Assembly (NCBI RefSeq): GCF_024741795.1
Contig: NZ_CP102950.1
Coordinates: 1,798,001-1,862,000 of the forward strand
Length of the DNA stretch: 64,000 nucleotides
Direction: 5' to 3'
DNA from: Arthrobacter sp. CJ23
Lineage (GTDB): Bacteria; Actinomycetota; Actinomycetes; Actinomycetales; Micrococcaceae
A program made the position numbers and the translations under genes. Under the pieces are notes generated by a model. It was not told the DNA's origin, ran no database searches, and worked only from the letters and a program-made list of their open reading frames with translations. Numbering within the stretch: position 1 is the first letter of the stretch; the number at the start of each line of letters is the position of its first letter. This document shows positions 28,266-37,760 of the stretch, one piece after another.

Positions 28266-28274
28266 CCTGTTGGC
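28263..28274 (+). promoter_or_regulatory. Leaderless-type -10 (TAGCCT) of tandem GNAT gene
   Basis: TAGCCT (28263-28268) overlaps the cydDC stop region and is followed by six bases and ATG 28275, so this gene probably has its own start. Confidence 0.5.
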
Positions 28275-29348
28275 ATGTCTTCCACAGAGCAACCGTCCAC
28301 TGTGCAACCTTTCACCACGCACGCCGGCAAAGAAGCCTTCGCCGGGGCGGAATTTCCGGACCCCCTTGCGACAGGACTGGACTGGCGCCCCGCCACGGCA
28401 GCGGACCTGGACAGCTGGGCCGCCCTGATTGCCCGCACGGCCGCCGCTGAGCATCCTGTCTGGTTCGACAAGCACGCCGACCTGGTCCAGGTCCTGGAGA
28501 ACAGCAAGAACGATCCGCGCACCCACACCGTGCTTGGGACCGACGGCGACGGCGTCCCGCGCGCCTACGGCCGCATTGCCAAGAACCCGGACGGTGACAA
28601 GGCCCACGGCATGGGATGCGTGGACCCCGGCTGGCAGCGCAGGGGCATCGGTGCCGCCATTGTTGATTGGCAGGAGCGGCTTGCCAAGGCGCGCTTTGCC
28701 GCGGACGCAGCGACAGGACACGGGCAGGGCCATGGACCGGCGCAGGCACGGCTGCGGATCTTCAACGAGGAGGTGCAGCAGGGCCGTTCGGCGTTGCTGC
28801 AGCGGTTGGGCTATTCGACGGTCCGCTGGTACAACGAAATGCACCGGTCTCTGAGCGTCCCGATTCCGGCGGCGGCAGTGGCGGATGGCCTGGAACTCGT
28901 CACCCTGGAGCCGTCGCTGCACGAGCCCGTGCGGCTGGCCCACAACGACGCCTTCCGGGACCATTGGGGGAGCGAGCCGCGGGACGAGGAATCCTGGCGT
29001 TTCACGCTGGAGCACCCCCAGCTTCGGCCGGACTGGAGCACGGTGGTCGTTGACCGTGCCAGCGGCGAGGTAGCCGGTTACCAGCTGGCAAGCTTTGATC
29101 CGGACACGGCGGCCGAACGTGGCTTCGCGGAGGGCTACACCGAACTCCTGGGGGTCCGGCGTGCCTACCGGGGGCGCGGCATCGCCCAGGCGCTGCTGGC
29201 CGATGCCATGCGCCGCTTCGCCGGTTCCGGCATGGAGGTGGCCTCACTCGACGTCGACTCGGAAAACCCCACCGGCGCCCTGGCCCTGTACATGGGCATG
29301 GGCTACACGGCGGTCAACCGCTCCATGTCGTGGGAGAAGCTGCTCTAG
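28275..29348 (+). CDS. Tandem GNAT N-acetyltransferase
   Basis: A 357-residue protein with two GNAT folds. The N-terminal copy has VDPGWQRRGIGAAIV; the C-terminal copy has GVRRAYRGRGIAQALLADA and ends DSENPTGALALYMGMGY, both acetyl-CoA-binding motif A forms. The layout resembles mycothiol synthase (MshD), but I do not see enough to assign it; substrate unknown. Its stop shares CTAG with the stop of the convergent DinB gene. Confidence 0.85.
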   Translation: MSSTEQPSTVQPFTTHAGKEAFAGAEFPDPLATGLDWRPATAADLDSWAALIARTAAAEHPVWFDKHADLVQVLENSKNDPRTHTVLGTDGDGVPRAYGRIAKNPDGDKAHGMGCVDPGWQRRGIGAAIVDWQERLAKARFAADAATGHGQGHGPAQARLRIFNEEVQQGRSALLQRLGYSTVRWYNEMHRSLSVPIPAAAVADGLELVTLEPSLHEPVRLAHNDAFRDHWGSEPRDEESWRFTLEHPQLRPDWSTVVVDRASGEVAGYQLASFDPDTAAERGFAEGYTELLGVRRAYRGRGIAQALLADAMRRFAGSGMEVASLDVDSENPTGALALYMGMGYTAVNRSMSWEKLL

Positions 29349-29863
29349 CCATCCACATCGTGCAGGTGGTGGACCACGTCGTGCAGGAAATACTGCGCGA
29401 ACGTCAGCACCGTGAACTCGGAGCCGTTGCTCCGTGTTCCGGTCCGCTGCCATTCGTCCTCGACGACGGCGGCGAACGACGCGGCGATCTGCTCGCCCTC
29501 GGCCTGCAGCTGGTCCGCCACGGTGCGGGCATCAGCGCCGGCATAGTCGCCGTCGATCGCGGCCTGGTCCTGGTCCCAGTTGGCGAAAGTGGCGTCATCC
29601 TCGCTGAGCATCAGGTTGAGCCGCTGGTCGAACAGGCTGAAGACATCGCGCACATGGCAGGCGTACTCCAGGGCGGACCAAGCGTGCTCGTTCGGCCGCA
29701 CGGCAACGTCATCGCGGCGCAGCACCTTGCGCCATCGCGGCAGCATGTTGGTGACAGTTCCCGGCACGGTGGAAGGGGTGACTGTGCTGGCGTCGAAACC
29801 GCATTCGGGGCACGGCCGCGACAGCACCCAGGTCCAGTCTTTGTCTTCAGGAATGATCGGCAT
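29345..29863 (-). CDS. DinB family protein
   Basis: A 172-residue four-helix-bundle protein of the DinB/mycothiol-dependent superfamily. The three metal-binding His positions are suggested by SALEYACHVRDVF and FLHDVVHHLHDVDG. The N-terminus includes a CPECG pair (PCPECGFDAS). Likely a thiol-dependent S-transferase, possibly using mycothiol; the substrate is unknown. A leaderless-type -10 precedes it. Confidence 0.85.
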   Translation of the reverse strand: MPIIPEDKDWTWVLSRPCPECGFDASTVTPSTVPGTVTNMLPRWRKVLRRDDVAVRPNEHAWSALEYACHVRDVFSLFDQRLNLMLSEDDATFANWDQDQAAIDGDYAGADARTVADQLQAEGEQIAASFAAVVEDEWQRTGTRSNGSEFTVLTFAQYFLHDVVHHLHDVDG

Positions 29864-29869
29864 GCGGCC

Positions 29870-29875
29870 AGTCTA
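29870..29875 (-). promoter_or_regulatory. Leaderless-type -10 (TAGACT) of DinB gene
   Basis: Read on the minus strand, TAGACT is followed by six bases and ATG at 29863. Confidence 0.5.
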
Positions 29876-29990
29876 GGGCCCGCCCGCGCCGAACGCCGCC
29901 AGCCCGCAAAGTTCACGCGGTTTCCCCGATACTTGCGGCACTGTCAGGAGTAAAGTTCATCCCGGGGGAGAGCCCGGAAAGTGAACAGCC

Positions 29991-30374
29991 ATGCTCAAGG
30001 ATCTAAGCGTCGCGGCGGTGCTCCCGGCCAGCGACATCAGCCGCGCCCGGGACTTCTACCGGGACAAGCTCGGACTGGAACCGGACAATCCGGACGCCAC
30101 TGACAACCTGCTGTACAAGTGCGGGAACGGCACGGCGTTCCTGATCTACCAGACGCCCAACGCTGGCAGCGCCAAGAACACCCAGATGGGGTGGACCACT
30201 GACAATCTCGACGAGGAAATGGCCGATCTCAAGTCCCGTGGCGTCGTCTTCGAGGAATACGACTTCCCGGGACTGAAGACGGAGAACGGCGTCGCCACCA
30301 TGCCGGACGGCGAACGCGGCGGCTGGTTCCTCGATTCCGAAGGAAACATCCTCAGCATCGCCACGATGCCCTAG
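29991..30374 (+). CDS. VOC family protein
   Basis: A 127-residue glyoxalase-fold protein: AAVLPASDISRARDFYRDKLGL start, DNLDEEMADLKSRGVVFEEYD middle and FLDSEGNILSIA end. This is the single-domain layout common in stress-linked actinobacterial VOC proteins. GGAAAG lies about ten bases before the ATG. Substrate unknown. Confidence 0.88.
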   Translation: MLKDLSVAAVLPASDISRARDFYRDKLGLEPDNPDATDNLLYKCGNGTAFLIYQTPNAGSAKNTQMGWTTDNLDEEMADLKSRGVVFEEYDFPGLKTENGVATMPDGERGGWFLDSEGNILSIATMP

Positions 30375-30400
30375 ACAGCGCCACCAGGGGACAGGGAAAA

Positions 30401-30447
30401 CACCACGGCGGGGCCGACGGTCTTGCCTGCGGCCCCGCCGTGTGGTG
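30401..30447. terminator. Hairpin between VOC and parC genes
   Basis: CACCACGGCGGGGCC (30401-30415) pairs with the segment at 30431-30447 over 12 continuous base pairs plus a further five after a two-base bulge. It lies between convergent genes. Confidence 0.7.
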
Positions 30448-30456
30448 TGGCTGTTC

Positions 30457-32985
30457 CTAGTCCTCCGCTCCTGGGGCCCCGGCGGCCGCCCAGGCCATGC
30501 TCGGACCGATCTCCTCCACAGGCTGGGACAGGGGGATGCCGGAACCGTCGCGGCGGCCGTGTTCCTGCGGCAGGGCGCGTGCCACGCCGGCCGAGGAGGA
30601 GGCCTTCGCGGGTCCGTGCCCCGCCCAGGCCAGCAGCAGCATGTCTTCGCCCTTGAGGAAGCGGTGTGCACGCACGCCGCCCGTGGCGCGGCCCTTGGCC
30701 GGGTATTCCTCGAACGCCGTGACCTTGGCCGTTCCCGGTGCGGTGCCCGGCAGCGCGCCCCGGGTCCCTGAAATGGTCACGACGACGGCGGCGGGGTCGT
30801 CCGCGCGGACCGTGCCGAAGTGGATGGCCTGGTCACCTGCGGCGAGCTTGATGCCCTGCATGCCTCCGGCGGTGCGGCCCTGCGGGCGCACATTCGAGGC
30901 ACTGAACCGCAGCAACTGGGCCTGCTGCGTCACGAACACGAGTTCGACGTCGTCGTCCTGGGCGGGCTCCACGGCGAGGACGGTGTCCTTGTCCTTGAGC
31001 GTGATGATCTCCCAGTCTTCCCGGTTGAGCGGGTAGTCCGGCTGGACGCGCTTGACCACGCCCTGGACCGTTCCGAGGGCCAGGACCACGTCCAGCGGGA
31101 CGAAGGCCACCAGGGTTTCGCCCTTGAGCAGCGTGATGAAGTCCTTGGCTGGCACGCCGCCGGCCAGGTTGGGGACACCGGCAACCGGCGGCAGCACCGG
31201 CATGTCCATGACCTGCAGCCGCAGCATGCGCCCCTGCGAGGTCACGGCACCGATTTCGCCGCGCGCAGTGGTCCTGACCACGGAACGGAAGACATCGTGC
31301 TTGCTCCGCGGCCCGGCTTCGGCCAGGGGATCCTGGGCGGAGGTGCGGGCAATCTGCCCGGAGGCACTGAGCAGCACCCAGCAGGGGTCGTCCGGAATTT
31401 CCATGGGCAGCGCGTCGGCCTTGCCCTTGGCGCCGGGGGCAGCGGCGAGCGCGGCGGCGACCGTGGGGGAGACGGCCTCGGATTCGAGGAGCACCGTGCG
31501 GCGCGGGGTCCCGTACTTCTCGGAGATCTCGGCGAGCTCGCCGGACACCAACTCCCGGAGCAGGACGTCGGAGTCCAGGATGGCCTGGAGGGCGGCGATG
31601 TCCAGGCGCAGCTGCTCCTGTTCCTTTTCCAGCTCGAGGCGCGAGTACTTGGTCAACTGGCGCAGGCGCAGTTCCAGGATGTGGTTGGCCTGGATTTCGC
31701 TGAGGTCGTAGATGGACATCAGCCGTTCCCTGGCCGCGGAGACCTCATCGGAGGAGCGGATGATCTGGATGACCTCGTCGATGTCCACGATCGCGATCAG
31801 CAGGCCCTCCACCAGGTGGAGGCGGTCCTTCTTCTTGCCCAGGCGGAACGCCGTGCGGCGGCGCACCACGGACAGGCGGTGCCCCACATAGACCTGCAGC
31901 AGCTCGAGCAGTCCGAGGGTCTGCGGCTGGCCATCCACCAGGGTGACGTTGTTGATGCCGAAGGAGTCCTCCATCGGCGAGTACCGGTAGAGCTGTTGCA
32001 GCACGGCGTTGGGGTTGAAGCCGTTCTTGAGCTCGATGACGAGCCGCAGCCCGTGGTTGCGGTCCGTGAGGTCCACGACGTCGCTGATGCCGGTCAGCTT
32101 CTTCGCGTTGACGGCGTCCTTGATTTTCTCGATGACCTTTTCCGGGCCCACCATGTACGGGAGCTCCGTGACCACAAGGCCGGTGCGGCGGGCCGTGAGC
32201 TGCTCCACCTCCACCTTGGCGCGGGTCTTGAATGAGCCGCGCCCGGTGGCGTAGGCGTCGCGGATCCCGTCCAGGCCGACGATGCGCCCGCCGGTGGGCA
32301 GGTCCGGGCCCGGGACGAACGCCATGATGTCCGCCAGCGTGGCGTCCGGGTTCGCGATCAGGTGCCGGGCGGCCGCGATGACTTCGGCCAGGTTGTGCGG
32401 GGCCATGTTGGTGGCCATGCCGACGGCGATGCCGGTGGCGCCGTTGACCAGCAGGTTGGGGAACGCTGCCGGCAGGACGTCGGGCTGGGTCAGCTGGTTG
32501 TCGTAGTTGGGGACGAAGTCCACCACGTCTTCGTCGAGGTGGTCCGTCATGGTCAGCGCAGCGGCCGCCAGACGGGCTTCGGTGTAACGCGGCGCGGCCG
32601 GGCCGTCGTCGAGCGAACCGAAGTTGCCGTGCCCGTCGATCAGCGGCAGGCGCAGGGAGAAGTCCTGCGCCATGCGCACCATGGCGTCGTAGATGGCCGT
32701 GTCGCCGTGCGGGTGCAGCTTGCCCATGACCTCGCCCACCACGCGGGCGCTCTTCACATGGCCGCGGTCCGGGCGCAGGCCCATGTCAGACATCATGTAC
32801 AGGATGCGTCGCTGCACCGGCTTGAGACCGTCGCGGGCGTCCGGAAGTGCGCGCGAATAGATCACCGAATACGCGTACTCCAGGAAGGAACCTTCCATTT
32901 CGGACGTGACGTCGATGTCGACAATGTTCTCGGTAAAATCCCCTGCGGGTTCGCCGGTGCGTGCGGGGTTTTGGCTGCGGGCCAT
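30457..32985 (-). CDS. parC: DNA topoisomerase IV subunit A
   Basis: An 842-residue breakage-reunion subunit of a type IIA topoisomerase. The quinolone-target region ([18 protein letters not shown]) and the active tyrosine region (PRYTEARLA) are intact. The GyrA-box-containing C-terminal beta-pinwheel follows but is shorter and more divergent than GyrA, supporting ParC. It is about 12 kb from parE rather than adjacent, on the opposite strand. Confidence 0.92.
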   Translation of the reverse strand: MARSQNPARTGEPAGDFTENIVDIDVTSEMEGSFLEYAYSVIYSRALPDARDGLKPVQRRILYMMSDMGLRPDRGHVKSARVVGEVMGKLHPHGDTAIYDAMVRMAQDFSLRLPLIDGHGNFGSLDDGPAAPRYTEARLAAAALTMTDHLDEDVVDFVPNYDNQLTQPDVLPAAFPNLLVNGATGIAVGMATNMAPHNLAEVIAAARHLIANPDATLADIMAFVPGPDLPTGGRIVGLDGIRDAYATGRGSFKTRAKVEVEQLTARRTGLVVTELPYMVGPEKVIEKIKDAVNAKKLTGISDVVDLTDRNHGLRLVIELKNGFNPNAVLQQLYRYSPMEDSFGINNVTLVDGQPQTLGLLELLQVYVGHRLSVVRRRTAFRLGKKKDRLHLVEGLLIAIVDIDEVIQIIRSSDEVSAARERLMSIYDLSEIQANHILELRLRQLTKYSRLELEKEQEQLRLDIAALQAILDSDVLLRELVSGELAEISEKYGTPRRTVLLESEAVSPTVAAALAAAPGAKGKADALPMEIPDDPCWVLLSASGQIARTSAQDPLAEAGPRSKHDVFRSVVRTTARGEIGAVTSQGRMLRLQVMDMPVLPPVAGVPNLAGGVPAKDFITLLKGETLVAFVPLDVVLALGTVQGVVKRVQPDYPLNREDWEIITLKDKDTVLAVEPAQDDDVELVFVTQQAQLLRFSASNVRPQGRTAGGMQGIKLAAGDQAIHFGTVRADDPAAVVVTISGTRGALPGTAPGTAKVTAFEEYPAKGRATGGVRAHRFLKGEDMLLLAWAGHGPAKASSSAGVARALPQEHGRRDGSGIPLSQPVEEIGPSMAWAAAGAPGAED

Positions 32986-33027
32986 GGGGTCGGTGGATCC
33001 TTAAAGATGTACTGCGGATGTTTTGGC

Positions 33028-33039
33028 TAGGCTAAGCCT
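33028..33039 (+). promoter_or_regulatory. Leaderless-type -10 (TAGGCT) of GNAT-ACS gene
   Basis: TAGGCT (33028-33033), six bases, ATG 33040. It is divergent from parC with only 54 bases between the two starts. Confidence 0.5.
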
Positions 33040-35730
33040 ATGGTGGATCAGCCCGGCGTCGGCATTTATCCGGAATATTGGGAGGCCGACGTCGTCCTGC
33101 GCGACGGCGGAACGGCGCATCTGCGGCCGATCTCACCCGCGGACGCGGAGGCCCTGCAGGCCTTCCATGCCGGCCAGTCGCAGGCCTCCATCTACATGCG
33201 CTTCTTTTCCTTCAAGCCCAAGCTGAGCGGAAAGGAAGTGCGCCGCTTCACCGAGGTGGACCACGTTGACCGCGTGGCGTTCGTGATCACCATCGGCGGC
33301 GAGATCCTGGGCATCGGCCGCTACGACCGCCTCGAGGACCCCAGCGAAGCCGAGGTCGCGTTCAACATTTCCGACGCCCACCAGGGCCGCGGCATCGGCT
33401 CGATCCTCCTGGAACACCTGGCCGCAGCCGCCCGGGAAAACGGCATCCGCCGCTTCACCGCCGAGGTCCTCCCGGACAACCGCAAGATGCTGATGGTATT
33501 CGCCGACGCCGGCTACGACCTCAAGCGCCATTTCGACGACGGCGTGGTGAGCGTCGAGTTCAACGTGGACCCCACTGAAAAATCCCGGAGCGTCATGGAG
33601 TCCCGCGAGCACCGCGCCGAGGCACGCAGCGTGCGCGACCTGCTGGCGCCGTCGTCGGTGGCCGTCATCGGCGCGAGCCGCAAATGGGGGACCATCGGCT
33701 ACCAGCTCCTCGAACACATCATCGAAGGCGGCTTCACCGGCCCCGTCTACGCCGTCAACCCGGAGGCCTTCGAACTGGCCGGCATGCTGTCCTTCAGCCG
33801 GATCTCCGAGGTCCCCGGACCCGTGCAGCTCGCCATCATTGCCGTGCCCTACGCGGAGGTGGCCAAGGTGGTGGACGATTGCGCCGCCGCGGGCGTCAAG
33901 GGGATCGTGGTGGCAACGGCAGGCTTTGCCGACGACGGCGAACGTGGACTCGCGAAGCAGCACGAACTCGTGCGGCGGGCCCGGGCCAACGGGATGCGTG
34001 TCATCGGGCCCGAGTCGCTCGGCATCCTGAACACCCATCCGGCGGTCGCGCTGAACGCTTCCATGGCGCCCAGCATGCCCCGGCGCGGTGTACTGGGCCT
34101 CTTCAGCCAGTCGGCGGCCATCGGCGTTTCGCTGTACGCCGCCGCGAGCCGCCGCCGCCTGGGCCTGTCCTCCTTCCTGTCCGCCGGCAACCGGGCCGAC
34201 GTCTCCGGCAACGACGTCATGCAGTTCTGGGAAGACGATCCGGGCACGGCCGCCGTGGGCCTCTACCTCGAATCCATCGGCAACCCCCGCAAGTTCTCCC
34301 GGCTGGCCCGCAGGCTCTCGCGGAGCAAACCGGTGATAGTCGCCAAATCCGATGTCACCGGGCTCCGGCTGCCCCCGGGCCACGAAGTCCGGACCACCCA
34401 GGCCCCGGCCTCGGCATTGGACGCGATGCTGCGCCAGGCAGGGGTCATCCGCGTCGAAACCATCGAAGAGCTCATGGACGTGGCCCAGATCGTCTCCAGC
34501 CAGGCGCTGCCCAAGGGCCCGTCCATCGTCGTGTATTCGAACTCCGTGGCCTTCGGCAAAGTGGTGGCGGACAGTGCCGGCACGCATGGCCTGGACGTGG
34601 ACCGCCTTGTCACGGGCGTGGACCTGGACGCCGGCATGTCCCTGGCGCTGCCGGCCCTCCGTGCCAGCCTGCAGGCCACGCTGGCCGACGAGGCAGTGCA
34701 CGCCGTCGTCGCAGCCTTGCTGCCCGCCCGCGGGCTGACCGTGGAGGCCCTGGCCGCCGTCTTCGCCGAATGCGCCGCGGCGGCCGGCAAGCCGGTGGTG
34801 GCCGCCTTCTCGGGGATCCTGGACCCCTCCATCCTGGCCGAAGGCCTGCTCGGCGGCGACGACGGCCAGGCACCGCTTCCCTGCTACTCGAACCCGGGAA
34901 CGGCCGTGGCGGCGCTCGCGGCCGTGGTCCGCTACGCCCACTGGCTGGACCGCGACCAGGGCATGTTCGTGGACCCGGAGGGCTGCGACACCGAGGGAAC
35001 CCGGGAGGAGCTGGACCGGATGCTGGCCTCGGTGACCGGCGAAAAGCTCGTCAAGCTCGACGCCGGTGCTGCCGCAGGACTGCTGGCCCGCTACGGCATC
35101 GCCGTGCTTCCCTCGCTCGGTTTCGGCACGGAAGACGAGGCCGTCGATGCTGCCGGGCACCTGGGCTGGCCAGTGGTCCTGAAGACCACGGATCCGGCCC
35201 TCCGGCACCGGCTGGACCTGGGCGGGGTCCGGCTGGACATCCAGGACCCCGCATCGCTGCGGCTGAACATCGCCCAGATGCGGCGCGCGCTGGAGCCCTT
35301 CGGCTCGCCGTCGCTCGAAGTCCAGGCCATGGCCCCCGTGGGCCAGGCCTGCACCTTCCGGGCCATCGAGGACCCGCTGCTGGGACCCGTGGTGTCCTTT
35401 GGCCTGGCCGGCGACGCCGTCAACCTGCTCGATGACTGGGCGCACCGCGTCCCGCCGCTGTCCTCCGCCGACCTCCACGACTTCATCCGGGCACCCCACG
35501 CGGCCCGGAAACTGTTCGGCTACCAAGGCCTTCCAGCCGTGGACACCGCCGCCCTGGAGGACATCGCCTCGCGCCTGGCGCGGCTCAAGGACGACCACCC
35601 GGAAATCGCCTTGGTGGAGTTCAACCCGGTCCTGGCAGGCCCGTCCGGCGCGAAAATCCTGGCCGCCGAAGTGTGGATCGGAAACGCCGCACAACGCACC
35701 GACAGCGCCCGCCGGGCCATGCGCGGCTGA
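33040..35730 (+). CDS. GNAT-first PatZ-like protein acetyltransferase (GNAT + NDP-forming acyl-CoA synthetase domains)
   Basis: An 896-residue bifunctional protein. An N-terminal GNAT domain (ISDAHQGRGIGSILLEHLA near residue 110) is followed by a CoA-binding Rossmann domain (SVAVIGASRKWGTIGYQLL). Ligase-CoA-like domains (VLGLFSQSAAIGVSLY) and a C-terminal ATP-grasp (LLARYGIAVLPSLG, GWPVVLKTTDP) complete it. E. coli PatZ has the opposite order; the GNAT-first order is known for the Streptomyces lividans PatA. It probably acetylates lysines of acyl-CoA synthetases. Whether the synthetase part is active cannot be told. Confidence 0.9.
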   Translation: MVDQPGVGIYPEYWEADVVLRDGGTAHLRPISPADAEALQAFHAGQSQASIYMRFFSFKPKLSGKEVRRFTEVDHVDRVAFVITIGGEILGIGRYDRLEDPSEAEVAFNISDAHQGRGIGSILLEHLAAAARENGIRRFTAEVLPDNRKMLMVFADAGYDLKRHFDDGVVSVEFNVDPTEKSRSVMESREHRAEARSVRDLLAPSSVAVIGASRKWGTIGYQLLEHIIEGGFTGPVYAVNPEAFELAGMLSFSRISEVPGPVQLAIIAVPYAEVAKVVDDCAAAGVKGIVVATAGFADDGERGLAKQHELVRRARANGMRVIGPESLGILNTHPAVALNASMAPSMPRRGVLGLFSQSAAIGVSLYAAASRRRLGLSSFLSAGNRADVSGNDVMQFWEDDPGTAAVGLYLESIGNPRKFSRLARRLSRSKPVIVAKSDVTGLRLPPGHEVRTTQAPASALDAMLRQAGVIRVETIEELMDVAQIVSSQALPKGPSIVVYSNSVAFGKVVADSAGTHGLDVDRLVTGVDLDAGMSLALPALRASLQATLADEAVHAVVAALLPARGLTVEALAAVFAECAAAAGKPVVAAFSGILDPSILAEGLLGGDDGQAPLPCYSNPGTAVAALAAVVRYAHWLDRDQGMFVDPEGCDTEGTREELDRMLASVTGEKLVKLDAGAAAGLLARYGIAVLPSLGFGTEDEAVDAAGHLGWPVVLKTTDPALRHRLDLGGVRLDIQDPASLRLNIAQMRRALEPFGSPSLEVQAMAPVGQACTFRAIEDPLLGPVVSFGLAGDAVNLLDDWAHRVPPLSSADLHDFIRAPHAARKLFGYQGLPAVDTAALEDIASRLARLKDDHPEIALVEFNPVLAGPSGAKILAAEVWIGNAAQRTDSARRAMRG

Positions 35731-35784
35731 CGCCGTGGGCCCAGCCGCAGGACGCTACGCGGTTATGAAGTCAAAGGACGATCT

Positions 35785-36522
35785 GTGAAAATGGGGGATA
35801 TGAGCACCAAGTCCCCGACGCCTCAGTCCCGCCCTGTCAACGGGCACCACACCGCGCACAACCACAGTTCGCAGGGACAGAGCCTGGACCAGGCCCTGCA
35901 GCAGGCCGGTTTCTACCCGCGGCTCGTGGCCGACGTCGTCGAGGACGCCCTGGACGGGCGCGACTGCCTGTCCCACCTGGTCCACCTCGAGACGCACTTC
36001 GACCGTGCCGAGGTCCGCCGCCACATCACCGTCCTGGTGCTCACCGAGGACATGCTGGTGATCACCCACGTGGACGACCAGCAGCTGGACGAGGCGGGTG
36101 AGCAGACCGTGGCCCAGATCTCCACGGAATCCGTTCCCGTGGCCCAGATCCGCTCCGTGGTCCTGAGCTACATGTACTCCCAGCCGCAGGACTACAAGCC
36201 CTCGGACCCCGTGCGCGAGCTCACCGTGTCCATCGCGTGGTCCGGCGGTCAGCGCCTGGACATGGGCCCGGCGAGCTGCGGGGACCCCCAGTGCGAAGCC
36301 GACCACGGCTACAGCGGGACCATCGCCCAGGAAGACATCGTCCTGCGCATCAGTGCCGAAGCGGACGGGCTGCAGGCAGTCCAGGACGCCAAGGTCTTCG
36401 CCCGGGCACTGCGTGCCGTCAACACCGGCACGGCTGCCCCCGCCCAGCACGCCACCCTCCCCGCGCCGCGGCCACGCTCCGGAGTCTTCGGCAACAGGCT
36501 CAGCCGCGGGCACCAGCGCTGA
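35785..36522 (+). CDS. DUF5998 family protein
   Basis: A 245-residue actinobacterial protein of unknown function. It shows the family core of FYPRLVADVVEDAL, LVHLETHFDRAEVRRHITVLVLT and LVITHVDD. Cysteines occur in MGPASCGDPQCEADHGY, a possible metal site. GTG 35785 has AAAGGA six bases upstream; ATG 35791 and ATG 35800 are alternatives. The stop overlaps the ATG of the next gene (TGATG), so they are translationally coupled. Confidence 0.8.
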   Translation: MKMGDMSTKSPTPQSRPVNGHHTAHNHSSQGQSLDQALQQAGFYPRLVADVVEDALDGRDCLSHLVHLETHFDRAEVRRHITVLVLTEDMLVITHVDDQQLDEAGEQTVAQISTESVPVAQIRSVVLSYMYSQPQDYKPSDPVRELTVSIAWSGGQRLDMGPASCGDPQCEADHGYSGTIAQEDIVLRISAEADGLQAVQDAKVFARALRAVNTGTAAPAQHATLPAPRPRSGVFGNRLSRGHQR

Positions 36523-37760
36523 TGGGGCCCGTGCAGGGTCAGGCGCAGGTGACCGTCGAAATGCCCGCCACGGCGCCGGCAGCGTCTGAGCTGCCTGCTC
36601 CGCCGCTTTACGGCAGCAAGTCCATCGCGGAAGTCTTCACCAGTGCGGCCGCAAGCCTGGGCCTGCCCGGCTTCGGCAATGCCCTGAACCTGCCGACAAG
36701 CCAGCGCGTGTGCGTGGTGCTCGCGGACGGACTCGGACGCGGCCTGCTCAAGCAGAAGGCCTCCCACACGCCGTTTCTGCGCTCCATGGTCGCCGCGGGC
36801 CAGGGCGCGGTGCCCGTCTGGCTGGACTCGGCCTTTCCCAGCACCACCGCGGCCTCGCTGGCCAGCCTGGGCACGGGGCGCACCGCAGGTGAGCACGGCA
36901 TGGTGGGCTACGACGTCCTGGACCCGGCCCAGGACAAGGTGGTCAACCTCCTGGGCAACTGGGACGCCGGCGTCGATCCGCAGCAGTGGCAGCCCCACCC
37001 CACCGTGTTCGAGCGCATCGCCGCCGAGATCGACGTCGTGACCATCAGCCTGCCCCAGTTCGGCAACTCGCCCATGACCCAGGCCGCCCTGCGCGGCAGC
37101 CGCTTTATCGGCGGGACCTCCCTGCACGCGCGCACCGCCGCAGCCGCCGAGGCCATGTCCGGCGGCGGCCGTTCCCTCATGTACTTCTACGCCAATGAAC
37201 TCGACAAGGCCGGGCACCGCTACGGCTGCCAGTCGGAGCGCTGGGAGCACCAGCTGGAGGAGCTCGACTCCACGGTCAAACGGCTCTCCGCCAGCCTCCC
37301 GGCCGGCACCATCATCCTGCTGACCGGCGACCACGGCATGCTCGACGTCCCCGAGTCCCAGCGCCTCGACTACTCGGCCGAACCGGCGCTCATTGACGGC
37401 GTCCGGCACACCGCCGGCGAGCCGCGCATGGTCCACCTGTACATGGAGCCCGACGCCGGAGCCTCCCGCCGTGACGCCCTGCTGGACGCCTGGCGGGGCC
37501 GCTTCGGCGAGCGGATCTGGGCGTTCACCCGCGAGCAGGCCATCGACGCCGGCCTGTTCGGCACCGTGGCGGCCGGCGTGGCACCGCGCATCGGCGATGT
37601 CATGATCGCCGCCCGGGACACCCTGGCCCTCTATGACACCCGCCGCGTCCGCCCCACGGCCATGGAAGTCGTGGGCCAGCACGGCTCCCTCACCAAGGCC
37701 GAACGCGAAGTGCCGCTGCTCTGCTTCCCGGCCGGAGGCAAGAAGGGCCGGCGTGGCTGA
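36522..37760 (+). CDS. Alkaline phosphatase superfamily (nucleotide pyrophosphatase/phosphodiesterase-like) protein
   Basis: A 412-residue hydrolase. Metal- and nucleophile-site features are visible: VVLADGLG near residue 67, DSAFPSTTAASLASLGTG with Thr/Ser as nucleophile, and the C-terminal LTGDHGMLDVP with Asp-His. No signal peptide is seen, so it is probably cytoplasmic. It is translationally coupled to both the DUF5998 gene upstream and thymidine kinase downstream (8-base overlap). Confidence 0.88.
   Translation: MGPVQGQAQVTVEMPATAPAASELPAPPLYGSKSIAEVFTSAAASLGLPGFGNALNLPTSQRVCVVLADGLGRGLLKQKASHTPFLRSMVAAGQGAVPVWLDSAFPSTTAASLASLGTGRTAGEHGMVGYDVLDPAQDKVVNLLGNWDAGVDPQQWQPHPTVFERIAAEIDVVTISLPQFGNSPMTQAALRGSRFIGGTSLHARTAAAAEAMSGGGRSLMYFYANELDKAGHRYGCQSERWEHQLEELDSTVKRLSASLPAGTIILLTGDHGMLDVPESQRLDYSAEPALIDGVRHTAGEPRMVHLYMEPDAGASRRDALLDAWRGRFGERIWAFTREQAIDAGLFGTVAAGVAPRIGDVMIAARDTLALYDTRRVRPTAMEVVGQHGSLTKAEREVPLLCFPAGGKKGRRG

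Noticed and set aside
33133..35694. Minus-strand open frame opposite the GNAT-ACS gene
   Set aside because: Shadow of codon bias; no motif.
36237..36521. Upstream in-frame extension of the phosphodiesterase gene
   Set aside because: It overlaps DUF5998 coding sequence; the ATG at 36522 fits the coupled stop-start.
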